A stretch of 56,262 nucleotides of DNA from Oscillospiraceae bacterium (GTDB lineage Bacteria > Bacillota > Clostridia > Oscillospirales > CAG-272). The translations under genes were made by a program, and so were the position numbers. The notes beneath the pieces were generated by a model, which saw only the letters and a list, made by a program, of their open reading frames with translations, searched no databases and was not told the DNA's origin. Numbering within the stretch: the first letter of the stretch is position 1; every line of letters begins with the position of its first letter. The DNA lies in assembly GCA_015064205.1 (NCBI GenBank), contig SVSR01000006.1, positions 1-56,262 of the forward strand. The letters run 5' to 3'. Of the stretch, positions 44,181-51,985 are shown piece by piece.

Positions 44181-44656
44181 ATTGAAAACATACCTCTCTC
44201 GTCCTTTTGCGGCATGTCATAAATTACACCCTTATCCTTGTACTTTTTAAGTACGAAATGCGTTGCAGTTGCGGTAATATTGTTAAGAGGAGCAAGCTTT
44301 CGCGCTACAAAAGTTGCAACTTCTTTTAATGTTTTACCCTCAATGATCAGCGCGAGATCGAATCCGCCGGACATAAGATAAAGCGACTGAACTTCCGGGT
44401 AGTTATATATTTTTTCAGCTATTCTGTCAAAACCGCCGTCGCATTGAGGAGTAACTTTCAGCTCGATAAGGGCGCTTACGTATTCTCTGTCGGTCTTATC
44501 CCAGTCGATTATAGTTTTGTATCCGAGAATTACACCGTCTTTTTCATATGCGCATATCGCTTTTTTTATGTCGCCTACTTCTTTGTCGAGCATTGTTGCT
44601 AACTGTTCTTTTGTTAGTGTACTGTCGTTTTCAAGTAATGTAAGAAGCTTATCCAT
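44177..44656 (-). CDS. Lrp/AsnC family transcriptional regulator
   Basis: A 159-residue feast/famine regulator. The N-terminal helix-turn-helix is LLENDSTLTKEQLATML (about 5-50), and the C-terminal RAM ligand-binding domain covers about 62-140 (ALIELKVTPQCDGG, then LYLMSGGFDLALIIEGKTL). It is translationally coupled to the downstream aminotransferase gene and probably controls it in response to an amino acid. Confidence 0.92.
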   Translation of the reverse strand: MDKLLTLLENDSTLTKEQLATMLDKEVGDIKKAICAYEKDGVILGYKTIIDWDKTDREYVSALIELKVTPQCDGGFDRIAEKIYNYPEVQSLYLMSGGFDLALIIEGKTLKEVATFVARKLAPLNNITATATHFVLKKYKDKGVIYDMPQKDERGMFSI

Positions 44657-44677
44657 ATCAATTCTCCTCTAAAAATA

Positions 44678-46267
44678 TTATTTATCACTTATTTTATTGC
44701 GTATTTTTTCACTGGAAAGACCGTATCTTTCAGCAATATCACGGGCATATGATTTTCCGTCAGGTTTTGTACGAACAATTTCAAAGCTTCGTTCGTTTCC
44801 TTTTATTCCGGCAACGAGCGTATCAACGAGTACGCCACCCTCTGCTTTAGCTGTTTCATTTATTTCGTCAACTCGTGCAGACAACTCATGAAGATGCGTT
44901 GAGAACAGACACCTGCATTTTGCAAGTGAGAAGCCCGTGAGTACTTCGGAAGCTATATATGATGCTTCGTAAGACCCTGTTGACGATAGAGATTCATCGA
45001 GTAAAACAAGCGAATATTCACTTACTTTATCAAAAATTGCATTAAGTCTTTCACACTCTTCGCCCAGTCTTCCTTTATCTATCGTATCTTCAGCTTCAGT
45101 TGGGAAATGGGTGTATATTGACTCTACCGGACTGAGTTTTGCCTTGTCTGCGGTAACAGGTAAGCCCAACTGAGCCATGGCTTGGACAAGTCCGAGCGCG
45201 CATGTTATAACAGATTTGCCTCCTCTATTTGGCCCTGTAAGAATATATATCATGCCGTTTTCGTCAAAAACAAGATCGTTTTTGACCATTTGCGCATCTG
45301 TTTTTAACGCTACACACGGGTTATACAATCCGTAAAGCTCGCATTTCTTATCCGAAAGCTTGCATATTTCAGGGAAAGTCAGCGCAAGACCGCGATCTTT
45401 CAATGCACGAAGTAGTTTTGTACTTTTAACCAGGAACTCTATTTCGGGTATTATTTTTAACAAAAAATCGGTATTTTCGAGTACGTATGAGCGAACGATC
45501 GTGCGCCACGATCTGACTGAAGATTTGAAAATATCGGAAAGAGCGTTGTTAAGTGCATTGCTTAAAGCGAAAAATTGGTTTTCATTTTGCCCTTTAGTAA
45601 ACGGAACAAGCGGCGCTATGCACGTATAATCGTCATCCTTGAAATCAAGCCTCAGAATTTTATCAATAACTGTTCCTGATTTAAACTTTTCGGGGTTAAG
45701 GCTTATTACACCCGCATCAGTAGGCCTGAGTTCGTTATCAAGATTCACTCCGATAGCAACACTTTTTACTTCGTGTACTTTGAAAGTTAGTTCGTCAAGG
45801 CGTTTATTTAACTGTTTATAGTAATCGCTTTCAGCCAGCTTTGCAACAGCTTCTGCCATTTTTATGAAGGCTGTACTTTTTACTTTTTTGCTAAGAGGCA
45901 GAAAATCGTGTTTGAGCTTCTCTATGCACTCTATGTAAAGTTCGATCTCTGTTATGCAGTAAAGATAGTTTTCTTTAGCACCCAGTTCACCTTGGACGCG
46001 CCTTAATTCAGAAATATCTGAAAGCATAGGCATTATATCTAGCAAAAGCGTTGAAAGTTCGGGTATATCGAGCATATCCTTTATGGTTTCCTGCCTGAAT
46101 CTGATAGTATCAACGTCAGCGGAAAAGTATTCGCTGAGCGAACCGTTTTTGAGATTTATAAGATAATCAAGTTCTATCGCTTCAATAGTTTCATTTGATA
46201 TGTCGACTGTATTAGCGGTCGAATTATCATAATTCGGATATATCAAACTAAATGACTTGTTTATCAT
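44678..46267 (-). CDS. MutS-like ATPase lacking mismatch-recognition domains
   Basis: A 529-residue protein with only the lever/clamp and ATPase parts of MutS. The ATPase shows Walker A TGPNRGGKSV near residue 345, Walker B LVLLDESLSSTGSYEA near 425, and the H-loop STHLHELSARV. There is no N-terminal mismatch-reading domain with the Phe-x-Glu motif and no MutS2 Smr nuclease tail. It therefore belongs to an uncharacterised short MutS subfamily. It is first in the operon with the Lrp regulator, aminotransferase, U32 protein and uppP. Confidence 0.88.
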   Translation of the reverse strand: MINKSFSLIYPNYDNSTANTVDISNETIEAIELDYLINLKNGSLSEYFSADVDTIRFRQETIKDMLDIPELSTLLLDIMPMLSDISELRRVQGELGAKENYLYCITEIELYIECIEKLKHDFLPLSKKVKSTAFIKMAEAVAKLAESDYYKQLNKRLDELTFKVHEVKSVAIGVNLDNELRPTDAGVISLNPEKFKSGTVIDKILRLDFKDDDYTCIAPLVPFTKGQNENQFFALSNALNNALSDIFKSSVRSWRTIVRSYVLENTDFLLKIIPEIEFLVKSTKLLRALKDRGLALTFPEICKLSDKKCELYGLYNPCVALKTDAQMVKNDLVFDENGMIYILTGPNRGGKSVITCALGLVQAMAQLGLPVTADKAKLSPVESIYTHFPTEAEDTIDKGRLGEECERLNAIFDKVSEYSLVLLDESLSSTGSYEASYIASEVLTGFSLAKCRCLFSTHLHELSARVDEINETAKAEGGVLVDTLVAGIKGNERSFEIVRTKPDGKSYARDIAERYGLSSEKIRNKISDK

Positions 46268-46308
46268 TAGATTTACGTGCCTTTCTGTAATTTTACATAA
46301 TTATAATA

Positions 46309-46337
46309 ATTATAGCACATTTGTAACTTATATGCAA
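46309..46337 (-). promoter_or_regulatory. Promoter of the mutS-like operon
   Basis: On the minus strand TTGCAT (46332-46337) and a perfect TATAAT (46309-46314) are spaced by 17 bases. Confidence 0.75.
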
Positions 46338-46367
46338 TAAAAATTGAAGCAAAAAGTGTTATTTTTT

Positions 46368-46397
46368 AAAAAAGAGCCGACATTTTAATATCGGCTC
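46368..46397 (-). terminator. Terminator after the cyclophilin gene
   Basis: GAGCCGA (46374-46380) and TCGGCTC (46391-46397) form a hairpin, followed on the minus strand by TTTTTT. Confidence 0.85.
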
Positions 46398-46403
46398 CAA
46401 AAA

Positions 46404-46877
46404 TCACTCTACTATTGTTATCTTCTTTATTACTTGTTCGAATATTGGTCTATCCATGCGGTCGGTTCCCGTTTCGGCAATTTCATCAACGGTTTCTATT
46501 CCTTCAACAACATAACCGAACGAAGCATACTGTCCGTCGAGGAAGGATGAATCTTTATGGCAGATGAAGAATTGTGAGCTTGCGCTGTCAAACATCTGAC
46601 TGCGGGCCATAGATATAACACCGCGCTTGTGCGAAAGGTCATTTTTAACACCGTTTGCGGCGAACTCTCCTTTTATGTTAATGCCGCTTCCGCCACAGCC
46701 TGTACCTGTCGGGTCTCCACCCTGTATCATGAAATCACGGATAACTCTGTGAAATATCAGCCCGTCGTAAAATCCTTTTTTAACAAGGTCTTCAAAATTT
46801 TTGCATGTGATCGGAGCTTTGTCGGGGCAAAGTTCTATTTTAATTGTGCTGCCGTTTTCCATTTCAATAAGAATCAT
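46404..46877 (-). CDS. Cyclophilin-type peptidyl-prolyl cis-trans isomerase
   Basis: Protein-folding enzyme of 157 residues, a normal length for a cytoplasmic bacterial cyclophilin. Active-site residues are in FHRVIRDFMIQGGDPTGTGCGG near residue 42 and SASSQFFICHKDSSFLDGQYASFG near residue 98. There is no signal peptide. It is a single-gene unit with its own promoter and terminator. Confidence 0.96.
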   Translation of the reverse strand: MILIEMENGSTIKIELCPDKAPITCKNFEDLVKKGFYDGLIFHRVIRDFMIQGGDPTGTGCGGSGINIKGEFAANGVKNDLSHKRGVISMARSQMFDSASSQFFICHKDSSFLDGQYASFGYVVEGIETVDEIAETGTDRMDRPIFEQVIKKITIVE

Positions 46878-46912
46878 TAGTATAAATCCTCGCTTTCAAA
46901 TATTACTGTTAC

Positions 46913-46941
46913 AGTATAACAAATTTTGTTTATGTAGTCAA
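46913..46941 (-). promoter_or_regulatory. Promoter of the cyclophilin gene
   Basis: On the minus strand TTGACT (46936-46941) and TATACT (46913-46918) are spaced by 17 bases. It lies back to back with the MFS promoter, with 15 bases between the two -35 boxes. Confidence 0.85.
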
Positions 46942-46956
46942 TAGATTTTTAAGACC

Positions 46957-46985
46957 TTGACAATTTATCTGAAATAAGGTATTAT
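46957..46985 (+). promoter_or_regulatory. Promoter of the MFS transporter gene
   Basis: A perfect TTGACA (46957-46962) and TATTAT (46980-46985) are spaced by 17 bases, followed by GGAGGTG before the ATG at 47021. Confidence 0.87.
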
Positions 46986-47020
46986 AATAATTCACAAGAT
47001 GTTAAAGTGGAGGTGCAATA

Positions 47021-48247
47021 ATGAAAGATACGTATTCAATAACCAAGAAGGCTTGCTATATATCATATACAGTTCAGGCTATTGCTGTTAATATTGCACC
47101 GTTGTTTTTCGTTATCTTAAGAAAAAGATACGGACTATCATTTACAGAACTGGGATCACTTGTGCTTTTTATTTTTCTTACTCAGCTATGTATAGACATA
47201 GCGTCAATTAAAATAATTGACCGATTAGGCTTCAGATATACTGCTATAATCGCAAATGCAACAGCAACTCTCGGACTTATACTTATGGGGGTGTTGCCTC
47301 AGATCATCCCAATCCTTCCAGCCTTATTGATATCCTCTTTTCTTTACAGCGTGGGCGCCGGATTGATTGAAGTAGTAATAAATCCTATAGTCGAGGCTCT
47401 GCCAAATGAAAACATCGGCTCAACACTAACGCTTTTGCACTCATTTTACGGTTGGGGACAAGCATGTGTAATACTTATATCAACTATTATCCTTTATCTT
47501 ATTACCGATGAATTTTGGCACCTAATTCCAATCTTATGGGCTTTTATACCGTTTATGAATGTCCTTATTTTTTTTAGAGTCCCCATAATAGAGGCTAAAA
47601 GCGATAATCAAAAACATTCATCAGACATTCTCAAAAAGCCTGTTTTTGTTTTATTTTTGATTATAATGTTATGCGGCGGTTCAACCGAAATGGTTATTGC
47701 TCAATGGGCATCATATTTTGCCGAAGCGGGTTTAGGAGTAAATAAAGTAGCCGGAGATTTGCTCGGCCCATGCATTTTTGGACTAATGATGGCTGTCGGA
47801 AGGACTATGTATAGCATATTCGGTAAACGTATTCATATTTTTAAAGCACTTACTATTTGTTCGTTTGTGGCATTCTTGTCTTATATTGGCATAACATTCA
47901 TCTCAAATCCCATAATAGTTATGCTGTGTTTTGCGCTCGCCGGAATTTCATCAAGCTTGCTTTGGCCTGGAACATTAGCGGCAAGCTCTCTTACAATCAA
48001 AAATGGCGGCACTGCAATGTTTGCTTTGCTTGCTTTTGCAGGTGATGCGGGCTGTTCTCTCGGCCCTTGGATAAACGGTGTAGTTAATGATCTCGTTCTT
48101 TCCAATGCTTGTTTACAATGCTTGAACGCCATTGGTTTTTCGCCTGAGGAATCTGCGCTAAGAGAATCAATTCTTGCAACTGCACTTTTTCCGCTTCTGA
48201 TGCTGATCGTTTTGTTTATAGTACCAAAAGTCAATAAAAATAAATAA
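47021..48247 (+). CDS. MFS transporter
   Basis: A 408-residue protein with twelve predicted membrane helices in two halves. It resembles the FucP/sugar-type MFS group in general layout (VQAIAVNIAPLFFVILRKRYGLSF at the start, GGSTEMVIAQWASYFAEAG starting the second half near residue 220). The substrate is unknown. A GGAGGTG site is eight bases upstream. It is a single gene bounded by a promoter and a bidirectional terminator. Confidence 0.87.
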   Translation: MKDTYSITKKACYISYTVQAIAVNIAPLFFVILRKRYGLSFTELGSLVLFIFLTQLCIDIASIKIIDRLGFRYTAIIANATATLGLILMGVLPQIIPILPALLISSFLYSVGAGLIEVVINPIVEALPNENIGSTLTLLHSFYGWGQACVILISTIILYLITDEFWHLIPILWAFIPFMNVLIFFRVPIIEAKSDNQKHSSDILKKPVFVLFLIIMLCGGSTEMVIAQWASYFAEAGLGVNKVAGDLLGPCIFGLMMAVGRTMYSIFGKRIHIFKALTICSFVAFLSYIGITFISNPIIVMLCFALAGISSSLLWPGTLAASSLTIKNGGTAMFALLAFAGDAGCSLGPWINGVVNDLVLSNACLQCLNAIGFSPEESALRESILATALFPLLMLIVLFIVPKVNKNK

Positions 48248-48280
48248 GGGAACGGAAAATATCCATTCCCTTTAATTTTA
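48246..48280. terminator. Bidirectional terminator between MFS and hprK
   Basis: AAGGGAA (48246-48252) pairs with TTCCCTT (48266-48272), extended by an inner GGA/TCC step, with T-rich tails both ways. It overlaps the MFS stop codon. Confidence 0.75.
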
Positions 48281-49216
48281 GTTTTCAATGTTTTCAAATT
48301 GACCCATTATACGCTTGTTAAATTCAACTGCTGTATTATAGCCCATACGCTTCTGTCTGTTATTCATAGCCGCAATTTCAAGTATTATAGCAAGGTTTCT
48401 TCCGGGACGAACCGGGATTACAGTTGTAGGGATCTCTATTCCCAAAATTTCCGTTACTTCATTTTCAAGACCGAGTCGGTCGTACATTTTACCTTGTACC
48501 CAAGGCTCAAGATTGACTATCATGTCAATCTTTTCGGTCATCTTTACAGCACCAATACCAAAAATCCGTTTAACGTCTACAATCCCTATGCCTCGAAGTT
48601 CAACGTAGTGGCGTATTATCTCCGGTGCGGTCCCAACAAGCGTTTTAGATGAAACTTTTTTAATCTCAACGGCATCGTCTGCTATAAGTCTATGACCGCG
48701 TTTTACGAGTTCAATAGCGGTCTCGCTTTTGCCAACGCCGCTTTCTCCGAGTATGAGCATACCCTCGCCGTAAACTTCAACGAGAACTCCGTGACGAGTG
48801 ATTCGGGGAGCGAGACTCACATTTAATGATGCAATAAGCGCGGCCATGAACGCGCTCGTTCTCTCATGCGTGCGCAGTAGCGGCACTTCAAAATATTCAG
48901 CCGCTTCAAGAAGCTCATCGAAAATATCAAGGTCGGACGAAACAATAACTGCAATAGGCTCGGTCTTGAAAAAATTGGTAAGAGAAGCACTCCTTGATTC
49001 ACTATCGAGCATATCCAGATATTTATGTTCTGCTCTTCCTATTATCTGCATTCTTGTTGGCTCAAAATGATCAAAAAATCCGTGAAGCTGAAGTCCGGGT
49101 CTGTTTACCTCGGTTTTATGAACAAGTATCTCATCAATGTTTTCGGGCACGTAGATTTTTTCGAGTAAAAACTCATCTATCAGACTTTTTAACGGTATTG
49201 AATAGGTGAAATCCAT
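48278..49216 (-). CDS. hprK: HPr(Ser) kinase/phosphorylase
   Basis: Bifunctional enzyme that phosphorylates HPr at Ser46 and so drives carbon catabolite control in Gram-positive bacteria. The ATG at 49216, five bases after GGAGG, gives 312 aa. The N-terminal domain covers about 1-125. The C-terminal P-loop GESGVGKSETAIEL is near residue 150, followed by HRLIADD and the HprK signature GIGIVDVKRIFG. A strong promoter lies upstream. Its presence means amino-sugar genes in this genome may be under catabolite control. Confidence 0.97.
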   Translation of the reverse strand: MDFTYSIPLKSLIDEFLLEKIYVPENIDEILVHKTEVNRPGLQLHGFFDHFEPTRMQIIGRAEHKYLDMLDSESRSASLTNFFKTEPIAVIVSSDLDIFDELLEAAEYFEVPLLRTHERTSAFMAALIASLNVSLAPRITRHGVLVEVYGEGMLILGESGVGKSETAIELVKRGHRLIADDAVEIKKVSSKTLVGTAPEIIRHYVELRGIGIVDVKRIFGIGAVKMTEKIDMIVNLEPWVQGKMYDRLGLENEVTEILGIEIPTTVIPVRPGRNLAIILEIAAMNNRQKRMGYNTAVEFNKRIMGQFENIEN

Positions 49217-49252
49217 ACATTCCTCCGCATTATTTAACATACTACTGTTAAT

Positions 49253-49281
49253 ATTATAAAACCTTTTTTACAATATGTCAA
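49253..49281 (-). promoter_or_regulatory. Promoter of hprK
   Basis: On the minus strand a perfect TTGACA (49276-49281) and a perfect TATAAT (49253-49258) are spaced by 17 bases. Confidence 0.9.
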
Positions 49282-49315
49282 CGTATTTTACAATATATTT
49301 TATTTTATAAAACTA

Positions 49316-49344
49316 TTGCAAAATTTAGTGAAATATTGTATAAT
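49316..49344 (+). promoter_or_regulatory. Promoter of the LCP gene
   Basis: TTGCAA (49316-49321) and a perfect TATAAT (49339-49344) are spaced by 17 bases, divergent from hprK. Confidence 0.8.
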
Positions 49345-49396
49345 ATGATAGCATGTAAAATACGATATTAAAATTTTTATCGGAGAAATTACGCGA

Positions 49397-50391
49397 ATGA
49401 AAACCTCTTTAAGAAACTTTTTAATTACTTTTTTTGCTTCGGTATTATTTTTTGGAATTGCAGCATACTTTATTTCGAGTTTTGTAACGGCTACTCTTAC
49501 CGATTCGATCGAAGGGAGTCCTGCAGTTTCTCTTGAAATCGTAACGCAAACAACAGAAACACAACCTAACGCTGAGCAGGATGATATTTTTGCAAGTATT
49601 AAAGGCGAATCGTTTAATTTCGTGATAATCGGGACCGACTATCAACCTGAGTTGTTTGGTGATTATAATATTGAAGATACATATGCGGATACGTTCCCGG
49701 AGATGCGCAATCGTAAATATTGTGCTGATGCTATTGTCTTAGTAAGATTTGATAAGAAGGAAGAAAGATACTTGTTTCATCAATCCCCTCCGATATGCGT
49801 CTTAAAATTGACGGAACCTTCACCACTCTCGGCGACGTGTACAGAGATAACGGCTTGGAATTCTTCCTTGATAAACTTACGGGCCTTACCGGCTTTGAAA
49901 TTGAAAAATATTTTGTTATTGACGTTGCGGATTTTGCTCCTCTTGTTAATATACTTGGAGGCGTTGACTTTTACGTTCCTGAGGATATGGAGTACTCTGA
50001 TCCCTCGCAATCCTTGGAAATTGATCTTAAAAAGGGTAAGCAGTATATAAACGGTGAGCGAGCACAACAGTTGCTCAGATACAACAATTACAGCGATTCG
50101 TCCAATTCGCGCGAAAAAACTACATGTGATTTTATATTTGCGCTTGCAGATAAGATTTCTGATGCATCATACATAAAAAAAGCAAGCTCTTTATTTACTG
50201 CATTTGAAGATTATATTACTACGAATTATACTTTAGACGATCTTGCTGATAACCTTGATATGATGTCGCATTATAAAGTTTTTGAAAAGATTACTTATTC
50301 ATATCCGGGTAAGAATGTAACAGTTGGTAAAACAAAGTATTTTGACCCTGATATTAAGGAGGCTATTGGGGAATACGCAAAATACAGATGA
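49397..50391 (+). pseudogene. LytR-CpsA-Psr (LCP) family protein, frameshifted
   Basis: Two overlapping reading frames encode the two halves of one LCP protein, the enzyme type that attaches teichoic acid or other polymers to peptidoglycan. The first (from 49397) has a signal anchor (about 8-32) and FNFVIIGTDYQPE and DAIVLVRFDKKEERYL; the second, from before 49795, has SIPSDMRLKIDG, GGVDFYVPEDM and GERAQQLLRYNNYSDSSNSRE. Adding one T to the TTT at 49775-49777 restores the frame as RYLFSSIPSDMRL. The usual SIPRD Arg is also Ser here. It is either a real inactivation or a sequencing error in a homopolymer; both ends otherwise look intact. Confidence 0.8.
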
Positions 50392-50436
50392 TACTTAATT
50401 TGATAATACATAATTTAATATACAGGAGAAAACAAA

Positions 50437-51828
50437 ATGAACAACAGCGAAAAGACAATGGAAAAAGTGGTTGCGCTTTGTAAAAACCGCGGCTTCGTTT
50501 ACAGTGGATCTGAAATCTATGGCGGTCTTGCAAATTCGTGGGACTACGGCCCTCTCGGCGTTGAGCTTAAGAATAATATAAAGCGCGCATGGTGGAAAAA
50601 ATTCGTGCAAGAATCGCGCTATAACGTAGGTCTTGATTCCGCTATTATAATGAATCCCGAAACATGGGTGGCTTCAGGTCACGTAGGCGGATTTTCCGAT
50701 CCTCTCATGGACTGCAAATCTTGTAAGACACGACACAGAGCTGATAAACTTGTCGAAGATTATATCGCACAGAATAATCTTGATGTGAATCCTAACGGTT
50801 GGTCCAATGATCAGCTTGCAGCTTATATCAAAGATAACGGTATTGTTTGTCCTTCTTGCGGTAAGGCCGATTTTACTGATATACGCAAGTTTAATCTTAT
50901 GTTCAAGACCTATCAGGGTGTAACTGAAGACTCATCTTCTGAGCTTTATTTACGCCCGGAAACTGCACAGGGTATTTTCGTAAACTTTGCTAACATTGCA
51001 AGGACTACTCGTAAGAAGCTCCCCTTCGGTGTTGGCCAGATCGGTAAATCTTTTAGAAACGAAATTACACCCGGCAACTTCATATTCAGGATAAGAGAAT
51101 TTGAACAAATGGAGCTTGAATTTTTCTGCAAGCCCGGAACTGACCTTGAGTGGTTCAAATATTGGAAGGATTATTGCGAAAACTTCCTTTATAATCTTGG
51201 TATGACAAAGGAGAACCTTCGCCTTCGTGACCATGACCCTGAGGAACTCTGTTTCTATTCCAAGGCTACAACAGACTTTGAGTATCTCTTCCCGTTCGGA
51301 TGGGGTGAGCTTTGGGGTATTGCCGACAGAACCGACTATGACCTTACTCAGCATTCAAATCACAGCGGTCAGAAGCTTGATTACTTTGATCCCGAAACTA
51401 ACGAAAGATATACTCCTTACGTTATTGAGCCTTCTCTCGGTGCTGACCGTGTAACGCTTGCGTTCTTGGTAGAAGCATATGATGAGGAAGTTCTTGACGA
51501 AAAGGACACACGTGTTGTTATGCATTTCCACCCTGCTCTTGCACCCGTAAAGGCTGCTGTTCTTCCTCTTGCAAAGAAGCTTGGTGACAAGGCTATTGAG
51601 GTTTCGGACATGCTTTCTAAATACTTCAACGTTGAATATGATGAATCAGGTTCAATAGGTAAGCGTTATCGCAGACAGGATGAGATTGGTACGCCTTTCT
51701 GTATTACTTATGACTTCGACTCTCTCGAAGATGGATGTGTAACAGTGCGTGACCGTGATACTATGCAGCAGGAAAGAGTCGCAATTGATAAGCTTGTTGA
51801 CTATATTTCAAGAAAGATTGAGTTTTAA
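50437..51828 (+). CDS. glyS: Glycyl-tRNA synthetase (alpha2 type)
   Basis: Single-chain dimeric class II synthetase that charges tRNA-Gly (GlyQS type); 463 residues. Motif 1 is in the N-terminal region ([18 protein letters not shown]), motif 2 is [25 protein letters not shown] near residue 208, and motif 3 is [16 protein letters not shown] near residue 330. An inserted zinc-type region has CKSC near residue 92 and CPSC near 141. AGGAG precedes the ATG. The gap upstream is only 45 bases, so there is no T-box leader. Confidence 0.97.
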   Translation: MNNSEKTMEKVVALCKNRGFVYSGSEIYGGLANSWDYGPLGVELKNNIKRAWWKKFVQESRYNVGLDSAIIMNPETWVASGHVGGFSDPLMDCKSCKTRHRADKLVEDYIAQNNLDVNPNGWSNDQLAAYIKDNGIVCPSCGKADFTDIRKFNLMFKTYQGVTEDSSSELYLRPETAQGIFVNFANIARTTRKKLPFGVGQIGKSFRNEITPGNFIFRIREFEQMELEFFCKPGTDLEWFKYWKDYCENFLYNLGMTKENLRLRDHDPEELCFYSKATTDFEYLFPFGWGELWGIADRTDYDLTQHSNHSGQKLDYFDPETNERYTPYVIEPSLGADRVTLAFLVEAYDEEVLDEKDTRVVMHFHPALAPVKAAVLPLAKKLGDKAIEVSDMLSKYFNVEYDESGSIGKRYRRQDEIGTPFCITYDFDSLEDGCVTVRDRDTMQQERVAIDKLVDYISRKIEF

Positions 51829-51835
51829 TATTATT

Positions 51836-51867
51836 GGCTCTCCAATTAATTGGAGAGCCGTTTTTTT
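51836..51867 (+). terminator. Terminator after glyS
   Basis: GGCTCTCCAATT pairs with AATTGGAGAGCC (51836-51859, a perfect palindrome), followed by GTTTTTTT. Confidence 0.95.
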
Positions 51868-51916
51868 GCACAAAAATGAATGGAAAAATTAGTATAATAT
51901 GACGCTAAACGTTGTA

Positions 51917-51945
51917 TTGATAAAATTTTAACCATATGATATAAT
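51917..51945 (+). promoter_or_regulatory. Promoter of the secreted SLH protein gene
   Basis: TTGATA (51917-51922) and a perfect TATAAT (51940-51945) are spaced by 17 bases. A GGGGGA ribosome binding site follows before the ATG at 51986. Confidence 0.83.
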
Positions 51946-51985
51946 TATATAGTTAGCAATATGTATTTTTTAAGGGGGAAATTTT

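Noticed and set aside
49795-50391. The second half of the LCP gene as an independent gene starting at ATG 49795
   Set aside because: The LCP domain continues upstream in the same frame (SSIPSD before the ATG), no ribosome binding site precedes it, and a single added base joins both halves.
50392-50436. T-box leader for glyS
   Set aside because: Only 45 bases separate it from the LCP gene, too short for a T-box.
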